The position numbers and the translations under genes were made by a program. Below are positions 7,038 through 10,354 of a stretch of DNA of 10,354 nucleotides, piece by piece (within the stretch, counting starts at the first letter, position 1; each line of letters opens with the position of its first letter). The DNA is taken from positions 1 through 10,354 of the forward strand of contig JAFWLF010000124.1 of NCBI GenBank assembly GCA_017511185.1, in the 5' to 3' direction. Under the pieces are notes generated by a model. That model was not told the DNA's origin, did no database searches, and saw nothing but the letters and a program-made list of their open reading frames with translations. Source of the DNA: RGIG5612 sp017511185 (GTDB taxonomy: Bacteria; Bacillota; Clostridia; Lachnospirales; Lachnospiraceae).

Positions 7038-7065
7038 AATATATGTTTCAAATCTTTGAATACAA
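7038..7065 (-). promoter_or_regulatory. Candidate promoter of the glycosidase operon with a dyad in its spacer
   Basis: On the minus strand, TTGTAT (7065-7060) and TATATT (7043-7038) are separated by 16 bases. The spacer contains a 14-base dyad with perfect six-base arms, TTCAAA (7047-7052) and TTTGAA (7055-7060), which is well placed for a repressor. The -35 box matches consensus at only four of six positions. Confidence 0.45.
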
Positions 7066-7079
7066 AATGTCATTTTCAT

Positions 7080-7284
7080 GAAACCAATGTGAAGAGCTGC
7101 AGTAAAAATGTAATGGAATATTAATCCTTAGTTAATTGACGGAGAATCATATTTTCTATACCATTTGATTCACAGGAAGAGTCTCTTCCAGGTTTCTTTT
7201 GACCAATTCGGTCGGGGTTTCATTTTTTATAAAGTATCAATAAATCCTTAAATGAACTTTAATTGGGTTTTTAGTCATGTTTCG
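7080..7284. other. Non-coding stretch between divergent units
   Basis: I find no gene in this AT-rich stretch. It contains a 15-base dyad with perfect seven-base arms, GGAAGAG (7175-7181) and CTCTTCC (7183-7189), around one central base. A short GACC-AATTC-GGTC hairpin at about 7201-7213 is followed at a distance by a T-run (about 7224-7229). None of these has a gene-proximal arrangement that would fix its role. Confidence 0.4.
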
Positions 7285-7313
7285 TTGACACACGTATTAA
7301 TACGTATTATATT
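7285..7313 (+). promoter_or_regulatory. Strong promoter with palindromic operator in front of the hicA remnant and hicB
   Basis: A perfect TTGACA (7285-7290), a 17-base spacer and TATATT (7308-7313, five of six matches) form a near-consensus sigma-A promoter. The spacer holds a perfect 14-base palindrome, ACGTATTAATACGT (7292-7305). The octamer ACGTATTA occurs again at 7302-7309, ten bases on, so a third half-site reaches the -10 box on the same helical face. HicB proteins with a ribbon-helix-helix domain repress their own operons through palindromes of this kind, so this is a likely HicB operator. Confidence 0.75.
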
Positions 7314-7333
7314 GGGATGTGAAGGAAGGAACG

Positions 7334-7372
7334 ATGCATAACATTTTGAAACAGGCTGGGATCAAGAAGTAA
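7334..7372 (+). pseudogene. 12-codon mini-ORF resembling the C-terminus of a HicA toxin
   Basis: ATG at 7334 after GAAGGAAGGA (7321-7330) encodes MHNILKQAGIKK and then TAA. HicA mRNA interferases typically end in a segment of the form GTLxxILKQAGI. The similarity continues in frame before the ATG, giving DVKEGTMHNILKQAGIKK from 7316, and upstream of that the frame is closed by TAA at 7298-7300. The stop sits directly on the hicB ribosome binding site, the usual hicA-hicB junction. I read this as a hicA gene whose first two thirds, including the catalytic histidine, have been deleted, leaving the last 12-18 codons. The piece may still be translated and couple ribosomes into hicB. The short length makes the homology suggestive rather than proven. 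Confidence 0.6.
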
Positions 7373-7382
7373 GGAGGAAAGT

Positions 7383-7775
7383 ATGGGCAAGTATTATTAT
7401 CCGGCTGTTTTTACACCGGAAAAAGAAGGGTATAGTGTGGCCTTTCCGGATCTGGAAGGATGCTATACCTGTGGAGATGATCTGCAGGATGCTTTGTGGA
7501 TGGCACAGGATGTTCTTGCCTGCTGTCTCTGTGATATGGAAATTGACGATCAGGTAATTCCGCCTCCGTCTTATTTGGAAGAAATCAAAACGGAAAGAGG
7601 AGAGTTTGTGAATTATATTACCTGTGATACAGAATTTTACCGCAGACAATATAAAAAGATTTCCGTCAAGAAGACTCTGACGATTCCGCAATGGCTGAAT
7701 GAAGCTGCCATTGTTCGCAATGTTAATTTTTCACAGGTTCTGCAGGATGCACTTCTGGAATTAGTGAACAAATAA
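7383..7775 (+). CDS. hicB: HicB family antitoxin (orphan)
   Basis: A 130-residue HicB antitoxin. Residues 1-60 are the HicB partial RNase-H-like domain that normally caps the HicA toxin: YYYPAVFTPEKEGYSVAFPDLEGCYTCGD, followed by LQDALWMAQDVLA. Residues 91-128 are a ribbon-helix-helix DNA-binding domain (VKKTLTIPQWLNEAAIVRNV then FSQVLQDALLELV). Both domains look complete. The ATG follows AAGGAGG at 7371-7377 with five bases between. No intact HicA is adjacent; only the 12-codon remnant precedes it, and the other side is a terminator. The protein probably persists as an autorepressor of the promoter at 7285-7313, or as an antidote to a HicA encoded elsewhere. The N-terminal half has unusually many cysteines (C27, C30, C47, C48, C50). 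Confidence 0.9.
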   Translation: MGKYYYPAVFTPEKEGYSVAFPDLEGCYTCGDDLQDALWMAQDVLACCLCDMEIDDQVIPPPSYLEEIKTERGEFVNYITCDTEFYRRQYKKISVKKTLTIPQWLNEAAIVRNVNFSQVLQDALLELVNK

Positions 7776-7795
7776 AGAGAACAGTTAAAGAATAG

Positions 7796-7827
7796 AAAAA
7801 GTCCGGAGGATCACTCCGGACTTTTTT
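7796..7827. terminator. Bidirectional intrinsic terminator between hicB and the methyltransferase
   Basis: A 13-bp perfect stem, AAAAAGTCCGGAG (7796-7808) with CTCCGGACTTTTT (7814-7826), closes a five-base loop. T-runs flank it on both strands. It lies 20 bases after the hicB stop and 14 bases after the stop of the convergent methyltransferase gene, so it should serve both. Confidence 0.9.
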
Positions 7828-7840
7828 AAAGAAGTTATAT

Positions 7841-8890
7841 TTAATGGTTTGCGTGTGCTGCATAGAACGGCATACCATACTGGAAATGTTCCTGCACGAA
7901 ATGCTGCATCCAGGCGCCGCCCAATGAGATTGGGTAGACCACGTAGCTGCCGCCTGGGGCAAGCAGATCGATCACGCGGCGGTATTCTGCCTTGATCTGT
8001 TCCGGTGTTACATCCGGCTGCTCTAAAACATACTGATTGTCAAAGCCACCGCAGAATGTGATCTTATCGCCGTAGCGTTTTTTCAATTCTCCGAGGTTCG
8101 GATTGCTGCCGCCCTGCAGGGTATCGATCGCATCGACACCAATCTCGATCAAATCATCGAACAACGGCTCAATGTATCCGCAGCTGTGGTGCTGATAGAT
8201 CAGCCCGTCTTTATGCACCTGTTCCACCATCTTTGCCAGATTCGGTTTGATGAGCTTGCGCCAGGTGTCCATCGGCATGAAGAGATTGTGTGCGCTGCCA
8301 TAGTCATCGTGTCCGTTGATGCCGTCGACTTTATAATACGTCGCGATCTTATGGAAGTATTTGCATTTCCAGTCAGCGATGGCCGAGAAGTAATCGGCAC
8401 AGGCTTCCGGCTCTTCGATCAGATCGCAGAGTGCGTTGGAAAAACCTTCCAGTGCATGCATGCGCTCGAATGGTCCGTTGATGACCATGCACATGTAAAA
8501 CTTGCTCTCGTCATCCCAGATGCTGTGGCCATCTTCAAATGGTTTCAGGCCGCGGCCGGCGACCAGACCGCTGATATCGGTGCGTCCGTCTATCTCCGCT
8601 TGTTTTACCCAGTCAATGGCATCCAGATCCGGAAACTTGACCTTCTGCCAGTCCGTGATGCTGTCAATCAGATGATTCTGCGTGGTCATCGGCGCGTTAG
8701 CGATTCGTTCGAATTTCCATTCGACGCCAAAGCCATCCAGGCCGGACTCCAGACCGCAGTAACGCTCCATGGTCGGGTTCGCCTGAAAGCCCGCGATGTC
8801 CGTAAACATGGACGGGATGTAATAAGGCTGCTTGTGCTGGTAAGCCAGCATGATGTTTTCTTTTGGTTTGATCTGTGGACGTCCTTCCAT
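7841..8890 (-). CDS. Uroporphyrinogen decarboxylase superfamily methyltransferase (MtaA/corrinoid type)
   Basis: A 349-residue cytoplasmic TIM-barrel protein of the URO-D superfamily (COG0407). It is probably a methyltransferase acting with a corrinoid protein rather than the heme enzyme HemE. The zinc-binding pattern H-x-C-xn-C of the MtaA branch is visible: H235-S-C237 in YQHHSCGYIEPLFDDLIEIG, and C280 in ITFCGGFDNQYVL. HemE's N-terminal PVWxMRQAGR motif is absent. NGHDDYGSAHNLFMP (192-206) and the C-terminal APGGSYVVYP (311-320) also fit the superfamily. The ATG follows AGGGGG with good spacing. The gene stands alone behind its own LysR regulator and a palindromic operator, so it is probably induced by a specific methylated substrate. 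No corrinoid protein or reductive activator is in the window, so partner and substrate are unknown. Confidence 0.85.
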   Translation of the reverse strand: MEGRPQIKPKENIMLAYQHKQPYYIPSMFTDIAGFQANPTMERYCGLESGLDGFGVEWKFERIANAPMTTQNHLIDSITDWQKVKFPDLDAIDWVKQAEIDGRTDISGLVAGRGLKPFEDGHSIWDDESKFYMCMVINGPFERMHALEGFSNALCDLIEEPEACADYFSAIADWKCKYFHKIATYYKVDGINGHDDYGSAHNLFMPMDTWRKLIKPNLAKMVEQVHKDGLIYQHHSCGYIEPLFDDLIEIGVDAIDTLQGGSNPNLGELKKRYGDKITFCGGFDNQYVLEQPDVTPEQIKAEYRRVIDLLAPGGSYVVYPISLGGAWMQHFVQEHFQYGMPFYAAHANH

Positions 8891-8934
8891 GATTCTTCCC
8901 CCTATCTTACATGAACCTGTTGGACTGCCTGAAT

Positions 8935-8970
8935 GATGCTGCGGGTCAAGTGCTGACCGGCGGCAGCATC
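8935..8970 (-). other. GC-rich hairpin in the 5' leader of the methyltransferase gene
   Basis: GATGCTGC (8935-8942) pairs with GCAGCATC (8963-8970), and GGTCA (8944-8948) with TGACC (8954-8958), leaving a small internal loop and a five-base apical loop. No T-run follows on either strand, so it is not a standard terminator. If transcription starts near 8980 it would form the first structure of the leader, perhaps stabilising the mRNA or exerting control. Confidence 0.5.
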
Positions 8971-8986
8971 AAAAGATTACCTTTAT

Positions 8987-8992
8987 CTTATA
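8987..8992 (-). promoter_or_regulatory. Candidate -10 box of the methyltransferase promoter
   Basis: On the minus strand TATAAG (8992-8987) matches the -10 consensus at five of six positions. At 16-18 bases upstream there is only pyrimidine-rich sequence (CACTCC-like) with no recognisable -35 box. This is expected for a promoter that depends on an activator. It predicts a transcription start near 8980. Confidence 0.45.
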
Positions 8993-9012
8993 TTAAAGGA
9001 AGGGGAGAGGAG

Positions 9013-9056
9013 TGGTGATACCAAAACGTTGTCTGGTGATAACAAATTGTTATCAC
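9013..9056 (-). promoter_or_regulatory. LysR-type operator: 21-base palindrome plus degenerate second site
   Basis: Perfect ten-base arms GTGATAACAA (9036-9045) and TTGTTATCAC (9047-9056) flank one central base. Inside it, T9040-N11-A9052 fits the T-N11-A LysR box. A partial second copy of the left arm, GTGATACCAA (9016-9025, nine of ten matching), lies 20-21 bases nearer the methyltransferase. Relative to a start near 8980, the palindrome centre is at about -66 and the second site at about -40, the classic recognition and activation sites for LysR-type activators. The palindrome overlaps the stop codon of the lysR gene. Confidence 0.75.
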
Positions 9057-9937
9057 TCCATATTCGTAAACATCGGGATCGCCGGGTTATAGTTGTCGAC
9101 TTTCCAGACAAAACAGGTATTGGCATTATTGCCTCCCGGAGACAGCGGAATGTTTTCCAGCAGACGGATAGAGGAGCTTGCCACAATATTGGACGTATGA
9201 TTGACCAGGCCGAATCCCAGTCCAGCCTCGATCCACATCATAACGGTGGCCAGGTTTGGCGCGTAACGGATGTCTGCATATTTGAGGGGACTGCGTTTTA
9301 GAAAAGCATGGACCAGTTCATAACCGGCGCGGCAGTCATCCGGTGAAATGATGATCAGTGTTTCTTCAGCCAGATCTTCCATCTTGATAACTTTTTTGCG
9401 TCCGGTTTTGGTGTGTTTAGAAATGGCGAAAACAGTTGAGTCTTCATAAAACTGGGAAATGATGACACCATCCATAGCGGCGACATCGAAATCCAGTGTA
9501 ACTGCAATATCGATTTCCCCTGCATTGAGCCAGCTGCGAAGATCATGGAACGATCCCTGACGGAAGATCAGATCGATGTTAGGGTTGGCTTTCATAAATT
9601 CCATGACACGCGTTGTCAGTTTTTCACTGACGAATTGGCCGCCGAGGAGCCCCAACGTTAAAGTGCCGGAATAGCCCTGTCCGATCTTTTGCACTTTGCG
9701 GACCGCTTCTTCCAGCTGGTTTTCAAAGTTAGAGAGTTCTTTGACCAGGACGGCTGCCGCCGGCGTTAGCCTGACATTGTGCCGGTCGCGGATAAAGAGC
9801 AGAGTATTCAGCTCACGCTCTAAAGAAACGATCTGCCGTGACAGGCCAGGCTGGGAGATAAACAGCTGCGAAGCTGCTTTGGTGAAGTTTAATGTTTCGG
9901 CCAGTGCCAGAAAGCATTTGATCTGCGTCGTGTTCAT
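9053..9937 (-). CDS. LysR family transcriptional regulator
   Basis: A 294-residue LysR-type regulator of normal length. Residues 1-60 are the winged helix-turn-helix: MNTTQIKCFLALAETLNFTK, then AASQLFISQPGLSRQIVSLE with the recognition helix at about 28-40, then ELNTLLFIRDRHNVRLTPAA. A linker helix (65-85) leads to the two-lobed effector domain starting at GTLTLGLLGGQFVSEKL, with MDGVIISQFYEDSTVFAI in its middle. The ATG follows GGAGG at 9946-9942. It is transcribed in the same direction as the methyltransferase and lies directly upstream, with a palindromic T-N11-A site between them, so it most likely activates that gene in response to its substrate. The effector cannot be read from the sequence. 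Confidence 0.92.
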   Translation of the reverse strand: MNTTQIKCFLALAETLNFTKAASQLFISQPGLSRQIVSLERELNTLLFIRDRHNVRLTPAAAVLVKELSNFENQLEEAVRKVQKIGQGYSGTLTLGLLGGQFVSEKLTTRVMEFMKANPNIDLIFRQGSFHDLRSWLNAGEIDIAVTLDFDVAAMDGVIISQFYEDSTVFAISKHTKTGRKKVIKMEDLAEETLIIISPDDCRAGYELVHAFLKRSPLKYADIRYAPNLATVMMWIEAGLGFGLVNHTSNIVASSSIRLLENIPLSPGGNNANTCFVWKVDNYNPAIPMFTNME

Positions 9938-10007
9938 ACGGACCTCCGATTAAAAAGGGGTTGATTCTATTGCTGATAATGAACTGTTTGATACTTTATG
10001 CAGGATT

Positions 10008-10016
10008 ATTATAACA
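10008..10016 (-). promoter_or_regulatory. Extended -10 promoter of the lysR gene
   Basis: On the minus strand TGTTATAAT (10016-10008) is a perfect TATAAT with a TGn extension. The hexamer 17 bases upstream (GAATAT) is a poor -35, which extended -10 promoters tolerate. The leader would be about 60 bases. A TGTTAT overlapping the -10 resembles half of the palindrome at 9036-9056, so autoregulation is possible. Confidence 0.55.
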
Positions 10017-10055
10017 GATTTTTAAGTGTAATATTCATTTTTATAAAAACTTCGC

Positions 10056-10083
10056 TTGACAATATAGAAATATTTGATAAAAT
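10056..10083 (+). promoter_or_regulatory. Sigma-A promoter of the OhrR-like gene
   Basis: A perfect TTGACA (10056-10061), a 16-base spacer and TAAAAT (10078-10083, five of six matches). The -10 box lies inside the first unit of the tandem repeat described separately, so binding of a repressor there would block RNA polymerase. Confidence 0.65.
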
Positions 10084-10100
10084 TATATTTGATAAAATAT
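10070..10100 (+). promoter_or_regulatory. Tandem AT-rich dyad, likely autoregulatory operator of the OhrR-like regulator
   Basis: The 13-base unit TATTTGATAAAAT occurs twice without change, at 10071-10083 and 10086-10098, a 15-base period. The second copy sits in a perfect interrupted palindrome, ATATTT-GATA-AAATAT (10085-10100); the first copy is a weaker version. AT-rich tandem dyads over the -10 region are typical OhrR binding sites. Confidence 0.6.
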
Positions 10101-10117
10101 AAAGGAGGAGAAAACAG

Positions 10118-10354
10118 ATGGAATATGACTACAAAGAAGCGATGAAACTTGACCACCAGCTTTGCTTTCCTCTTTATGCAGCTGCGCGCAATGTGATCAA
10201 TCTTTACACGCCGCACCTGAAGCCTTTTGGACTGACCTATACGCAGTATCTTGTTTTCCTGGTTCTCTGGGAGAAAGACGGGATCCCGGTAGGGGAGATC
10301 TGTGAAAAGCTGATGCTGGACAACGGGACCATCTCACCGCTGCTTAAGAAAATG
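10118..10354 (+). CDS. ohrR: OhrR-like MarR family redox regulator (partial, N-terminal 79 codons)
   Basis: The gene runs off the right edge. The visible 79 residues match the start of OhrR, the MarR-family repressor that senses organic hydroperoxides through one cysteine. LDHQLCFPLYAAARNVINLY is close to the OhrR opening, with C16 at the position of the reactive cysteine (C15 in Bacillus subtilis). Y30 and Y41 lie where the two tyrosines that contact it are expected. LTYTQYLVFLVLWEKDGIPV and LDNGTISPLLKKM cover the dimer/HTH region, as in OhrR (LDSGTLTPLLKRM). The ATG follows AAAGGAGGAG at 10101-10110. An ohr peroxidase gene would be expected nearby but is not in the window. Confidence 0.85.
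   Translation, partial: MEYDYKEAMKLDHQLCFPLYAAARNVINLYTPHLKPFGLTYTQYLVFLVLWEKDGIPVGEICEKLMLDNGTISPLLKKM

Noticed and set aside
7008..7079. A 24-codon N-terminal extension of the glycosidase to 7079
   Set aside because: It lacks a ribosome binding site, overlaps the likely promoter and would bury the signal segment that normally opens the protein.
7201..7230. GACC-AATTC-GGTC followed by a T-run as a terminator
   Set aside because: The stem has only four base pairs, the T-run is over ten bases away, and no plus-strand gene ends before it.
8186..8914. A 242-codon open frame on the plus strand opposite the methyltransferase
   Set aside because: It is antisense to a well-supported gene, its translation has no recognisable domain, and no ribosome binding site fits. 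It is a codon-bias shadow.
8935..8970. The hairpin read as an intrinsic terminator of lysR
   Set aside because: No T-run follows the stem on the minus strand, and it lies downstream of the predicted methyltransferase promoter.
1..10354. Search for CRISPR repeats, tRNA genes, insertion sequence ends and phage genes
   Set aside because: I saw no regularly spaced repeats, no tRNA-like cloverleaf or T-loop consensus, and no transposase or integrase reading frame. The repeats that exist are short operator-like dyads.

Overview
The window looks like chromosomal DNA of an anaerobic low-to-mid-GC Firmicute, most likely a Lachnospiraceae-type gut clostridium. The signs are strong AGGAGG-type ribosome binding sites, sigma-A promoters, a Gram-positive style lipobox protein, an OhrR-like regulator, a zinc/corrinoid-type methyltransferase of the uroporphyrinogen decarboxylase superfamily, and an iron-sulfur flavoprotein. 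This placement is inference; there is no rRNA or marker gene here. I see no tRNA, CRISPR array, insertion sequence or prophage.

Layout. (1) Positions 1-3115, plus strand: the tail of a Cys-rich reading frame, then an acyltransferase-3 membrane protein and a 618-residue lipoprotein in one apparent operon, closed by a bidirectional terminator. (2) Positions 3141-5643, minus strand: three single-gene units, namely a six-helix membrane protein, a DUF937-type protein with a glycine-rich repeat tail, and a flavoprotein carrying Cys clusters at both ends. The last two are each followed by a hairpin terminator, while the first shares the bidirectional one. (3) Positions 5687-7007, minus strand: an overlapping pair, a membrane-anchored phosphodiester glycosidase and a four-helix membrane protein started by TTG inside its partner. 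(4) Positions 7175-7826: an intergenic region rich in dyads, then an orphan HicB antitoxin. A 12-codon mini-ORF in front of it reads like the last residues of a HicA toxin, under a near-consensus promoter with a palindrome in its spacer. (5) Positions 7841-9937, minus strand: a LysR regulator and a MtaA-like methyltransferase. A near-perfect LysR-type operator lies between them, at about the -65 position expected for activation. (6) From 10056, plus strand: the first 79 codons of an OhrR-like redox regulator behind a promoter carrying a tandem AT-rich repeat.

Working together. Region 5 is a self-contained regulatory module: LysR probably senses a small molecule and switches on the methyltransferase, whose corrinoid partner is not in the window. 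Regions 1 and 3 act at the cell envelope (O-acylation of a glycan, removal of a phosphodiester-linked sugar). No large novel system is visible. The most notable observations are the decayed hicA in front of an intact, possibly self-regulated hicB, and the well-formed LysR operator architecture.
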